Part shown: one piece after another, positions 44,653 through 56,523 of the stretch
How the letters are laid out: each line of letters starts with the position of its first letter
Position numbering within the stretch: the stretch's first letter is position 1
Origin: Cryptomeria japonica
Taxonomy: Eukaryota; Streptophyta; Pinopsida; Cupressales; Cupressaceae
Direction: 5' to 3'
NCBI RefSeq assembly: GCF_030272615.1
Contig: NC_081409.1
Coordinates: 913,879,840 to 913,943,839, forward strand
Length of the DNA stretch: 64,000 nucleotides
Notes under the pieces: model-generated
Database searches by the model: none
What the model saw: only the letters and a program-made list of their open reading frames with translations
Told to the model about the DNA's origin: nothing
Program-made: the position numbers and the translations under genes

Positions 44653-45924
44653 ATGATGCATAAGGAGGGTCCAAATTTCTCTAAGGAGAACTACACCTTA
44701 TGGTGTGGAAAAATGAAACTCTATCTAAGATCCCTAGGTGAAAACTATTGGAATCATGTGATCATAGAGTACAATGAATCTTCAGGGACTCTTACTCCGG
44801 ACCAGATCAACAAAAGGCAAGATAATACTGTTGTTATGGATCTAATTGTTAGCACTCTTTCAGATAATGAATTTGATGATATACAAGAATTGAAATCAAC
44901 TTTTCAAATATTGAATAAGCTGAAGACAATCTATGGGGGAGATCCCCATGTTGAAAAGGCCAAAGTAGACAACCTGAGAGGAAAATATGATGAGATGAGA
45001 ATGCAGGAAAGTGAAAACATAGAGCAGTATAGTAAGAGGATAAAGGATGTAGTAAACTCCATTAAAAGTGCAGGAGGAAAGCTCGAGGAGGATGATGTGG
45101 TTAGCAAAATCCTAAGAACTCTGCTACCACAATATGCCATAAGGGTCTCTACTATCCAGGAACTTAGATCCTTGGGAACAGACAATGTAACTCTTGACTC
45201 ACTGATCAGTAAGTTGATTGCTTTTGAATTGAGCAATTATGACAACATTGTACCAAATATTGATGTTTCTTTCAAAGCATCCATGATGCATGCTCCAACA
45301 AGGAGAAGGAAAGAAACCAGTAGTAGCTCTACTACTAGAACCGATCATTCCCATGAGAGTGACAATCTGCTCTATGAGGAATAGGAGCAAGATGAAATTG
45401 AAGCTCTACTGGCAAGAAGATTGACAAGAGGTAAAGGTAAATACAAAGGTAAACTACCCCTAAAGTGCTTTTCCTATAATAAGATAGGTCATATTGCTTC
45501 AAGATGCCTTGACAATGATAGAGATAGGAAAGACAATTTCAGAAGTTACAGGGACAAGAGAAAGAAGGAATGTTATCTTGCAGAAGATGGAGTTACTAAT
45601 GAAGAATCAAAGGGATTTGATGGAGATGGCATTGCTTTTATGGTAGTCAAAGAGGACAACACAAAGGAAGGAGATATGGCATTGATTTCAAGCACAAACC
45701 GGTGTGGAGAATGGATGATTAACAGTGGCTGCACTCACCATATGACCGGTGACAGAAACAAATTCCTCAGCATGGAGGATTGTAATGGAGGAACAGTGAG
45801 GTTCAGAAATGATGCCCAATTTGTAGTAAGAGGTAAGGGGCCTATAGCCTTGAATGATAAGACAAATTGTGATGATGCCTATTGGGTAGAAGGATTAAAG
45901 TATAGTTTGTTAAATGTTGCATAA
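44653..45924 (+). pseudogene. copia element B gag and protease (broken)
   Basis: ATG 44653 opens gag (MMHKEGPNFSKENYTLW), 243 codons to TAG 45382; the next frame continues in phase with a damaged knuckle (second Cys is Tyr, CFSYNKIGHIASRC). The protease-like segment WMINSGCTHHM has Asn for the catalytic Asp, so protease is dead. The frame ends at TAA 45922. Gag landmarks YWNHVIIEY and TIYGGDPHV match element A. Confidence 0.9.
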
Positions 45925-46026
45925 CTTATCAATAAGAGATACCGATTAGAGTTCAATGAAGGGATATGTAAAATAAATGACAAATCTGGAAGTCTGATTG
46001 AAACTGGTAAACAATCAAGATGCAAT

Positions 46027-47140
46027 TTGTTTCATCTAGACACCACCATAGGTAATTGTCTAGTGGCTAAGGTAGAAGACAACTGGTTGTGGCACAAAAG
46101 ATTGTGTCATGTTAATTTTGATAGCATAGGTAAAGTCAGTAAGGCAAAATCTGTCAGAGGTATGCTTGGCATAGTAAAACCTGAAAATGCTACGTGCAAG
46201 GAGTGTCAACTAGGAAAGTTGGTCGGGTCCAGTATCAGTAGTAAAACTTTCTCATCTGAAAGCGTGCTGGATTTAGTTCACATAGACCTATGTGGTCCCG
46301 TGAGAATTAAGAGTTTCTATAGAGCCCGATATTTTATATTATTTGTGGATGACTTTTCAAGAATGATGTGGGTTGTATTCTTGAAGGAAAAATCTGAAGC
46401 CTTTCACATGTTTAAGGTGTTTAAGGCTCGAGTAGAAAGAGGAACCGGTAAGAATCTAAAGTGCCTGAGATCAGACAAAGGAGGAGAGTTTACCTCTTAA
46501 GAGTTCATGAACTACTGCGAGGAACAGGGAATCATTAGACAAATGTCTGCACCAAGAACACCTTAGCATAATGGAGTTGCTAAAAGAAGAAACAAAACTC
46601 TTGTCGATTGTGCAAGGACTCTAATGATATAGAAGGACATCCCACATATCTTCTAGAGAGAAGCAATAAGAACTGTTGTATACACTTTGAACCAAATACA
46701 GGTAAGAAGGGGACAAACAAAACCCCCTATGAATTATGGAGTGGATACTCACCTAATGTCTATTATTTCAAAGTATTTGGAAGCAGGTGCTATATCAAAA
46801 GGGACCAGTACACTGGAAAATTTGACCCCAAGAGTGATGAAGGAACCTTCTTAGGTTACTCAACAAAGAGAAAGGCATATCGGTGTTTAAACAAAAGAAC
46901 CGGTAAGATTGTAGAAAGTGCAAACGTCAGAGTAGATGAGTACTCTAAGAAAAATGAACAAGACAGTAAGAGTGAACCGGAGGACTATAAAGGGTTTGAG
47001 TACAATGTACCAGTGGAACCTACTGAAGAAGATCCCGTTGAAGTGGCTAATGAAGAAGCTTGTGAAGTATAACCAACACAACCAGTAGAAGAAGCTCCGA
47101 GGAGTGAATCGATATTGGCTGAATATGTTAGAAATAATCA
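46027..47140 (+). pseudogene. copia element B integrase (broken)
   Basis: GAG-pre-integrase LWHKRLCHVNFDS, zinc residues in CKECQLGK, and core HIDLCGPV and LRSDKGGEF with both Asp. TAA 46498 and TAG 46564 interrupt, and the third catalytic position reads NGVAKRRN, Lys for Glu. A frameshift follows near 46600, then the integrase C-terminal region (TPYELWSGYSPNVYYF, GSRCYIKRD) up to a TAA near 47070. Confidence 0.88.
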
Positions 47141-47270
47141 CTATGCAGAAAATATCATCGGTGACAAGGATGCAGGAGTTCTAACCAAAAGAAGAGCAAG
47201 ATAGAATGGGTGTATTCTCTCAATTATTGAGCCCCAAATAAAAAAGGAGGCTCTAAAAGATGATGACTGG

Positions 47271-48812
47271 GTGAAAGCCATGGAAGAAGAGTTGGAGAAA
47301 ATAGAGAAAAATGATACATGGACTCTAGTACCCAGACCGAAAAATAAAAATATAATAGGCACCAAGTGGGTGTTCAGAAATAAGATGGATGAAACCAGTA
47401 AGGTGATAAGAAACAAGGCAAGATTAGTCTGTAAGGGCTATGCTCAAGAAGAAGGTTTGGACTATGGAGAAACCTTCGCACCGGTAGCCAAGCCGGAAGG
47501 GGTCTAAATATTGCTGGCCTATGCTGCTTATAAAAGGTTTAAAGTATACCAAATGGATGTCAAATCGACATTCTTAAATGGGGTATTAGAGGAAGAAGTA
47601 TACATAGAGCAACCATAAGGGTTTGCATCTGAAGATTGGAGGGATATGGTATGTAGGTTGCAGAAGGCTTTATATGGTTTGAAACAAGCACCGAGAGCTT
47701 GGTATGAGAGGTTACACTCATATCTACTAAGCATAGGGTTCAAAAGAATCAATGATAACAATAACTTGTATCTGAAGAGTGGAGCTGAAGGAAAACACCT
47801 AATTGCTAAGATCTTTGTAGATGACATCATCTTTGGGAGAGACGATGAGATGAGCAGAAGCTTTGTAGGACAAATACAACAAGAATTTGAGATGTACATG
47901 ATTGGCGAGATAAAGTTATTTATTGATATGCAAGTCTCTCAATTAAAGAATGTCATCTTCATCAATTAGACTAAGTACATAAGAGAAATTCTGAAAAACT
48001 TTTGAAATGGAAGATTGCAAACCTATTGGAACTCCAATGGTTACAGGTTGCAAGCTATCTAAACATGATGAGGCTGAAGAAGTAAATGAGATACTTTACC
48101 GGTCCATGATCGGTAAGTTACAATATGTAGTCCATAGCAGACCGGACATAACACAAGCTATTGGCTTGGTTGCTAGATTTTCTGCAAACCCGAAAGAGAC
48201 TTACATGATGGTAGTCAATAGAATATTCAGATACCTAAAGGGGACTGATGAGTATGGTCTCTGGTATCCACACAAGGGATAATTCAATTTTGTCTTCACT
48301 GATTCATATTGGGCTGGAAACATTGATGACCAGAAGAGCACCAGTGGAGGTGCATTCTTTCTCGGAGATAGGATTGTATCTTGGACAAGTAAGAAACAAA
48401 CTGCATTTCTCAATCCATAGCTGAAGCCGAGTATGTAGCTACTGCAATTAACTGCACACAGTTAGTTTGGATCAAGCAACTGCTAGAAGGAATACAAGAA
48501 AAAGTGGTTGGACCAGTAGTGATTCATTGTGACAATACCAGTGCCATTGACATATCCAAGAACTTGGTGATGCACTCCAAAACGAAGCATATAGTCATCA
48601 AATATCACTATCTAAGGGAACAAGTTACGGAAAAAGAAGTGATGTTGGAGTACATACCAACAAAAGAGCAGGTGGCTGATATCTTCACCAAGCCACTACA
48701 AAAGGACACCTTTGACTATCGCAGAGGTAAGTTGGGGTTTATTCCCCTCCATTCAATAATCTTAGCAAACAAGGTTCTACATCGATCTGGTATGATTTCA
48801 AGTTTTTTTTAA
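47271..48812 (+). pseudogene. copia element B reverse transcriptase and RNase H (broken)
   Basis: RT landmarks [47 protein letters not shown] and FVDDIIFG; RNase H landmarks GLWYPHKG and PVVIHCDNTSAIDISKN; final DIFTKPLQKDTF. Stops at 47505, 47618 and 47967 and shifts near 48000 and 48400 break it. Confidence 0.9.
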
Positions 48813-49040
48813 AAACAACTAGATTGATGAGTGTGGACTACTCCGGTTAGGGAGAGAAGTCTTGCAAGTGTTTAGAAAGGACTCTTTGGAATTACTGTCA
48901 AAGGGGGAGATATGTTTAGAGTGCTTGAGCATTGGCAGATATCAGTGATAGGGGGAGATATTTATCACTTAGGGCAGAATGACTAGACTGGTACTGCGAT
49001 GAAGAAACATGCATCTAATTAGACAGAGTTTGAAGTGTTT

Positions 49041-49064
49041 GCCATCAATGCCAAAGGGGGAGAT
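49041..49064 (+). other. polypurine tract module of element B
   Basis: GCCATCAATG followed by CCAAAGGGGGAGAT, directly before TGTTGG of the 3' LTR; the same module as in element N. Confidence 0.88.
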
Positions 49065-50751
49065 TGTTGGATTGTTGGCATTGACAAAACTGGTCAATCT
49101 AGAGAACCAGTATATGTGCTAAGGTTTGTCATTGATGTCCAACACTTAGTGGTGAAGTGGTATAGGTAGAGTGGTGTTGCTTTTCAGTAAGAAAAAGTGA
49201 TGACTTACAATACATGGGAACAACATTGGTATTGAATGATCAAAGTTTCATTCAACTCAAGGAAAGATAATTTAAGTCAACCGGTCTATCGTTCAGGAAG
49301 ATCGGTCACTTTGGTGATGGTGAAGTCACAAAAGGTGACTCAGGCAAGAAAACTTGTTTTTTCCAACAAAACGGTAACTCATTGGTAAACAGGGGAAGAG
49401 ACTTGGTGCTAGCACAACAAACCGACAATCAAAGGATAAATCAGTAATATAGAAGTGTAGTGAGATACTGATACACTGGTATGACAGAAGGAAGACATGT
49501 GATCACCATAAATCTCGGAGTGGTGATCGTTCATTCAACAGTGGTGGTAAAGGATGAGTTGGCAAGCTTGTGTCTATGCCAAATCATAGGTTGGTAAGGT
49601 CAACTTTCAGTTATCATGCAGTCAAGCATGATTAGATGTGGATTTTCTGGTTCTCACTTATTTGGCTGAACACGACTTAGAAGTTTCTATCTTTAGGAGA
49701 TGCGGTGGCAGAATTGGGTGAACACTTGACAAAATTTTTGTAAGGTGCACAGAGAAAGAGTGGGAGATTTTGAATTTGAAATCTTTTGGAATCCATGATT
49801 GATTTGATTGAGGGAATGCCTGAAGGTGTTAGCAAAAATTGTATAAAGTGTTCTTGAAGTTCATTCAGAAAGTTTTGATTGTGAAACTTGCAACAAGGAG
49901 AATTCGTTGAAGGCGATCTAGAGTGAAAAGAAGAGAGAGAGAGAGGAAGTGATAAAAGGTATTAGCACAATAGAGTATGTTTGAGGTAGATTGACTAAGT
50001 GCAGAGTCGAGAGATAGTGAACCGACAGAGTGCAGAGCCAAAGATCAGAGGACCTACAAAGTGCAGAGCCGAAGGTTAGGGGACCGACGGAGTGCAGAGC
50101 CGAAGGTCTGAGGATCGGTAGAGTGTAGGACTGAGGGATAGGTGACTGGCTGAGTGAAGAGCCGAAGGTGTAAGAAGGAAACTGGTGTTGTGCAGAGAAG
50201 ACACAACTGGTGTGTATTGAGTGTGATACATATTGAGATCTGATCAAGCTATCAATAGCTAATTCAATAGATCATCCATCTATTGCTTTCTAACAACTGC
50301 AACATAAATCCCTTAATTGGGTGGACTTTAACAGGTCCCTATTGTAAAATCCCTTAGTTGGGTGACATCTTAATTGATGTTCTAAGTCCTATAACCAGGC
50401 TACCTTTAACAGGGTAAAGGCACTAACCGACCTTGTTCAAAATCCCTTAACCGGGTGGCACCTAACAGTGTCTTTGTAATCTCCTAACAGGGATGGCTCT
50501 TAGCCAGGTGTACTCCAGAAGAGTACAAATTTTGTGAGTTCCTACTCACACCGTGGTTTTCTCCCTATTGGGTTTTCATGAGATAACTCCTTGGTGTTAC
50601 GGTCAACTTTTCATGCTTGCATATTTTACTTCAGTGATTAAGTATATTGTTGGATCTTAGATGAATGCAGATTTAAGATAAAAGGTAAATTGTGAAAATT
50701 TGATTAAGTGCCAATTCACCCCTCCCCTCTTAGCATCGGTTGGGACTAACA
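49065..50751 (+). repeat. 3' LTR of element B
   Basis: Matches 42869-44586 with many substitutions and an 18-bp-scale deletion near 49148, so the insertion is not young. Confidence 0.93.
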
Positions 50752-51928
50752 CAGGGCGCATCCCGAAAGAGTGTAAAATATTTGTGGGTACCAATTCCCA
50801 CTGTGGTTTTTCCCTATTTGGGTTTCCACGTGAAAATCATGGTGTTCATATGGTAAATGTTTTTGATGTGATGGTATGATTTACTTTCAATTTATGCATG
50901 GTTAATGAACACTTAATGTGCAACATTGGTATATCAGTTTAGCACATGTTTACCAGCAAATACCGGTACTGGTAAATGACTCTAATGTTGGTCTATGTTT
51001 GATTTGGTGAAAGTTTTATGAGTCTAAGTTTCCGATTTCATAGTATTGTTAATACTGATTCACCCCCCCTCTTAGTATTAATCGGATCCTCTAAGATTAA
51101 CAATGTTAGCATGTGCAGTTCATTGGATTCAACCTGGAAGGATTTATTGTGATGGATTTGGGTCTCCTCTTTCTCCTGGAGTGAACCGATTTGGGTATTT
51201 TTGGTTTGGATGTCTAATTTTGTGCAATATTGTTTACTTTGTTTGTAGTCGACCCTCAACTAGGTTTTTTATGAGCTAACTTGTATTTAAGAAGTGTAGA
51301 TGTATGAGTTGTGTATGGGATAGAGTGTGAATTGATGTGAAGTGAATGTGAATGATGTGATACTACAAATGTGCGAAAGTCAGTTTGTGAAGAGCTTTGA
51401 AGGTGATATATATTTAGTGTGACAGTGTTCTGAGACAATGGTGGATGTCAAATGTGTTTGGCATGATATTGGTCACTTGACATTGAAGTTCGAGGACAAT
51501 TTCATGATTAGGAGATTCTTCTTATATTAGTTTTTCTATTCTTTTTGTTGTTGAAAGATAGTGGGTCTCTTGGCAATTCTTTGTATCTTTCCCTAAAGTA
51601 ACGTGTCTCAGTTGTGCAAGTCCATGTATCTTGCCCTAAGGTAGTTCGCCTTAGTCTTGCAAGTCCACTAGGTGCATGATGCTCCTTGGCAATGAGCCTA
51701 AAACATTGTAATCAATTTTATCCATATTGTGAGCATGATTCTTACAATGGTTTTTTCCTGTTGGGTTTTCCATATAAATCTCGTGTTCATGTGTTGATGG
51801 TTGATGCTTTTTAATATTGGTGTAGAATGGTTAAATGTTGAACATTTATAATTTGATTGATCAGTTTTTAGAAGATCCAGACTCATTCACCTCTCCCCTT
51901 TCAGTATTGTTGTGGGTACAACGTAAAT

Positions 51929-53935
51929 TCCACTAGATGAACATACATGAATTTTAGGAAATAAAGAAGCTAAAATGATTAAACAATAATTATTTCGAGA
52001 TCATAATGACACATAGCATATCACAAACATGCTAAGGTTAGATCACAAACACAAATTACTAAAATCTGAAATATTCTTCTAATTTTTCATAAGAAAGGGG
52101 ATTATCATATCCTTCTTCCAAAGTGTTGAACTTTCATTAAAAAAATTTGAACCCTCATTATAAGTGTGTGAGGTGAAAAATAATGATGACTAGAGCCCCA
52201 TTCAAACCTCAAGAGAATTTATCCACCAATAGAACACAAAATATATAAAGGTGAACATGTACTACATCATAGAGATTATTAAGGAGTAGGTCATTGATCT
52301 TTGAATTTATACCATATCACAATAAATTTTATACATTTTCACCAAACCCTTGAAAGGAAAGCATGTTTAGTGATCTATATTGAGATTTAAAAGCCCAATT
52401 AGTTTTTTGTACATATGAAACTTGTTAGGACCCATCTCTTACCCACCTAAATTATTCTAAAAGAGGGTCATTGTTCTAGTTATATATTCTATTATTTGTA
52501 TATTTTCCTATATCTTAGTTTAATCTTACTTATTTAGTATTTAGTCTCGATGTCACACTCTTTCATAGGACTTTCACTTTCCTTTTATGAATAATGAGGG
52601 GCCGTCTCATTATTTTGGAGTTACAATTTTCAAAAAATGAGAGATAATCCTCCTTCCACTCTTGCATTTTCTATATATGTAGCCTCCTTATAATTGTTAC
52701 ACATTCTATTAAATGAGATATCCAATGTTTTTTCCTTTCTTTCTTTGAAGCAAATAGATAACTAAAAAGCTTTCAAAACATTGTAATCTTTGAAAACTAT
52801 CAAAAAAATAAATCTTATAACGTCTTAATATATAAATTAAACCTTTTACACTTAAATTAACAAATAGTAATTATAAAGAATAACTAATTTTAATTTAGAT
52901 TAAACATTTAAAAATAAAAATAAAAAATTATATTATAAATTTAACTTTTTATATATAATAAACTAATCATTATAAAAGTTGCAATAAAATTCACCCACAT
53001 TTAAAGGATTATCAATGCTTATGCTAAGGTAGTAATGAACTTTAAAAAAAAAGAAAAAAAATCATACTTAAAGTGGTCAAATGCACACCTCAATACACAC
53101 CCCAAACAGTATAAAGGATGAATGTAAAGTTAAACAATTTATAAGTAAAGTAAAACGAAATTTCCTTGACATTGTTGTATAAAATGAACTTTTAGAAACA
53201 AAAGTAAAAATTTAGACCAAGGAAAATTTATATTAAAAATGAGACCTAAAGGGTTACCTTTTATATATAATAAAAAATAGAGCCCTTTCATCTCTTTAAG
53301 AAACTTTTCTTTTTTCTTTATGTTAAATTATCAGCAATGCCATTTTCCGTAGATTTAATAAAATATTTAAAAACTAAAGGTAAAGAAATGCAAGTAAATA
53401 GTATTGGATATAAAATTGAATATTATTTCTTATTAAAGGTTATTAGATTTTTTATTTTTTACATTTTTTTAAAGATTTAAAAAAGTTAAATATAAAATTA
53501 TATTTTTAATATTTTAATTTATTTTCAAATTAAAATATAAATAATAGAATATAATCATTTTTTATACTATTTAAATTTGTAATGGTGAAAATTGTATATT
53601 TTATATTTTCATATTGAGTTAGAATTCATTTTGATTTGATTGTTCTTTATACAATGATAAATATATAAGTGATATGATTTTTTTGTTAGGAATTGATATA
53701 TAATTCAAATTATATATATTTCTATCTTTATTCACTTTTAAGGACCTAGCTCCTCAGTTTTACCCATTTCTCTCCTTTTAGCCAAACATGCAATTTGAGC
53801 AATCGATGTATGTTGGTTACAATATTTGCAAACTTACCATTGAACCTTTAGATTTTAAATTCAACTACTCAACCCTTCTAACTAGCTACTATTTACCAAC
53901 TCAAAGCATAAAATATTTTATGAAAAGACAAATAA
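51929..53935. other. AT-rich spacer
   Basis: Very AT-rich, with many TATATA/TTTAAA runs, and no coding frame or element ends that I can support. Confidence 0.45.
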
Positions 53936-54091
53936 TCCATTCACACTTCACAACCCAACCAAAAAGAGACTATATATTCTTTAAATATGCAAATTAGAAG
54001 TTGAATGGTTTTGATAATGGAGCTGACATAAAGTATGCAAGAAGGTAGTAGTTTTGAATAGTTGCCCACTTCTTATGAGATAAATATGTGA
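53936..54091 (+). repeat. dispersed repeat, copy 1
   Basis: From ATCCATTCACACTTC to GTGAAGAGTGAGAAT this stretch matches 63841-63994, interrupted by short indels. Shared core: GAATGGTTTTGATAATGGAG, then GAATAGTTGCCCACTTCTTA. Copy 1 directly abuts the truncated coding end of element D. Confidence 0.85.
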
Positions 54092-54096
54092 AGAGT

Positions 54097-56200
54097 GAGA
54101 ATTGAAGGATGTCAACCTACCTAATGTGTATTGGAGAGAAGTTGTACATATTGCTATTTACATTCTTAAAAAGGTACAAATAAGAGTGAATCATACAAAG
54201 ACACTTTATGAGTTATTTAAGGGAAAACCTCCAATAGTCAAATATTTTAGAATTATTGGAAGCAAGTGTTACATAAGGAGAGACAAGGAAGATCTAGGGA
54301 TGTTTGATTAGATGAATGAATGTTTTTGGGAGATTCTACAAGGAGTAAGGCTTACCAGTGTTACAACAAGAGGTTGAATAAGATTGTGGAGAATGCAAAT
54401 GTCAGAGTTAGTAAAGAATGAAATCAAATTGAGACTATACCCGAATCAAAGTTTGAAATATAAATTGTACCTATTGTTGTCGAAGAGAAGGCTACTTTGA
54501 AAGATAAATAAGAGACAAGTGTAGATGCAAAAGAACCTGAACAAACACCCATAACACCAACAAAGTATGTGCTAAAGAATCATTCAGAAGAACAGATCAT
54601 TGGAGACAAGAACAAAGGAGCTCAAACAAGAAGAAGACTTGTAGAACCTAGTGAACACACATATTATTGTTTCTTATCTCAGGTGGAGCTAAAGACCTAT
54701 GCAATGCAAGAAAGAATGAAAGTTGGATAAAGGCAATGGAAGAGGAGTTGAACTAGATAGAGAATAATCAGACATGGGAGTTGATACCTAGACTGGTGGA
54801 TAAGAATGTTATAGGAACTAAGTGGGTGTTTTGAAACAAGCTAAATGAAGATGGAAAAATTACAAGTCCAATAAGGCAATATTGGTGTGCAATGGCTATT
54901 CACATGTTGAAGGTATATACTTTGAGGAGACATTTTCTCCGGTAGCAAGAATGAATGCTATAAGGATATTTCCTGCATTTGCTGCATATAAAAACTTTAA
55001 AGTTTATCATATGAATGTCAAGTCAACATTATTGAATGGAGAACTTGAAGAAGTATACATTGAACAACTGAATGGGTTCAAGCTATCAGAAGATCCTAAT
55101 ATGGTCTGCAAACTCAAGAAGGCACTTTATGGACTCAAGCAAGCCCCTAGGGCTTGGCATGCAAGGTTGGATAGGTATTTGTTGTAACACAATTTTAGAA
55201 AAAGTTACTACATATAGTAATCTTTATTTCAAAGTTGAAGGTGACAAAATGTTGATTGTTGTTATGTATGTTGATGATATCATATTTGGAGGAGACAATG
55301 ATGTATGTAAGAAGTTTGAAGAAGGATTTTGAGATGTTTATAATAGGTAAGATGTCATTTTTTCTTGGTCTTCAAGTTACACAATCAGAAAAAGACATTT
55401 TCATTTCTCAGACCAAGTATATCAAGGAGATGTTGAAGAAGTATGGGATGAAGAATTCTAAACCAATTGCAACCCTAATGGCTACTAATTGTAAGCTAAG
55501 AAAGGATGATGGATCTCGAGGTGTTGAACAAAAAAAATATAGATCTATGAATGGAGGATTGTTGTATTTTACTGCTTCAAGACTGGATATTATGTAGGTT
55601 GTCTGTTTGGTTGCCAGATATCAATCTAATCTTAAGAATCACATGATCAAGTAGTAAAAAGGATATTCTGATATTTGAAAGGGACTCTGAATTATGAATT
55701 ATGGTATAAGAAGGATGATTATTTCACTTTGAGAGCATATATAGATGCCGATTGGGTTAGATGTGCTGATGACAAGATAAGTACAAGTGGTGGTGTATTT
55801 TTCTTGGGAGATAGATTGGTCTCTTGGTTGAGTAATAAACATGATTTAGTGTCATTATCTATTGGAGAAGCAAAATACATTGCAAAAACATCTTGCTATA
55901 ATCAAGTCATGTGGATGAATCAACCTCTTAGAGATATCAAAGTGAAGTATGATGAGACAATTCCTATTATGTGTGATAATACAATTGTGCAATTAACATT
56001 TCAAAGAATTTGGTGATGCATTCAAGGAGTAAACACATTTTAATTTGGTACCATTTACTTAGAGAGAAAGTTACAAAGAAGGAATTTACATTGGAGTATG
56101 TACCTACTAAGGAACTAATTGTAGATATCCTAGCTAAGGATTTGGTGAAGGATACCTTTGAGTATCTCTGAGATAAATTATAGGTTATTTCCCCCCCTTT
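54097..56200 (+). pseudogene. copia element D integrase-end, RT and RNase H remnants
   Basis: Landmarks in shifting frames: LPNVYWREVVHIAIYIL, TLYELFKGKPP and GSKCYIRRD (integrase end); [33 protein letters not shown] and catalytic YVDDIIFGG near 55265 (RT); DADWVRCADDK, STSGGVFFLGDRLVSW and MCDNT (RNase H). At least six stops or shifts; dead. Confidence 0.88.
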
Positions 56201-56500
56201 AAGCTAGATGCATTCAAGTGGTGCATCTATGTAGGAGGAGATTTAAAGTTCATCTTTTGTCTCGTAGATTGCACTTATTTCTCTCGGGGGGGAGAAATGT
56301 AATGTGTGTGGTTGCAGGTGGAGTGTAGTAGTGATCAATGTAGTTCCTGGAAGAGGAAAGAGAGTCAAAGGAAGATAATTTAGTAATGCAATTGTTGTTT
56401 GTAATAGTGTACCCTTTTTCCTTGAAGTCAAAGGGGGAGAGAGTTATTATTAGGGGAGAGAGATAGAAAGTCTTGTTTGTTGTTGGTGGTACAAGTGTCA

Positions 56501-56523
56501 CCATCAATGACAAAGGGGGATAA
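56501..56523 (+). other. polypurine tract module of element D
   Basis: CCATCAATGACAAAGGGGG then ATAA before TGTTGGAAATG. Confidence 0.8.

Larger units (their letters stand above)
42869..50751 (+). mobile_element. Ty1/copia element B (7,883 bp), inserted in A's LTR
   Basis: Target duplication CAGGG at 42864-42868 and 50752-50756. LTRs of 1,718 and 1,687 bp begin TGTTGGATTG and end CTAACA. Interior order gag-PR-integrase-RT-RNase H. It is related to element A by protein (gag and RT align throughout) but has different LTRs. More than ten stops or frameshifts make it inactive. Confidence 0.95.
27134..51102 (+). mobile_element. Ty1/copia element A, host of three nested insertions
   Basis: Target duplication ATGTT at 27129-27133 and 51103-51107; LTRs start TGTTGG and end AACA. 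Gene order gag-PR-integrase-RT-RNase H marks Ty1/copia. It is interrupted by element N (30699-37328), a TRIM-like element (39116-40888) and element B (42869-50751, inside its 3' LTR). The coding region has several stops and at least two frameshifts, so it is inactive. Confidence 0.93.
41675..51102 (+). repeat. 3' LTR of element A, split by element B
   Basis: 41675-42868 and 50757-51102 together make about 1,540 bp matching the 5' LTR of A. The break falls at CAGGG; the right part resumes at CGCATCCCGAAAGAGTG, matching 28315 onward. Confidence 0.93.
26463..51923 (+). repeat. solo LTR of a D-related copia family, split by element A
   Basis: The left part 26463-27133 starts TGTTGGAAATC and the right part 51108-51923 continues it. 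Together they form about 1.49 kb resembling the LTR of element D at 56524-58116: shared segments include GGTCTCCTCT, TTGGTCACTTGACAT, TTAGTCTTGCAAGTCC-like and AGCCTAAAACATTGTAAT. TAAAT occurs at 26458-26462 and again at 51924-51928, which supports a target duplication around a solo LTR. Its last bases, ACAACG, differ from the canonical CA end. No internal domain is present, so it probably arose by LTR-LTR recombination. Confidence 0.75.
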
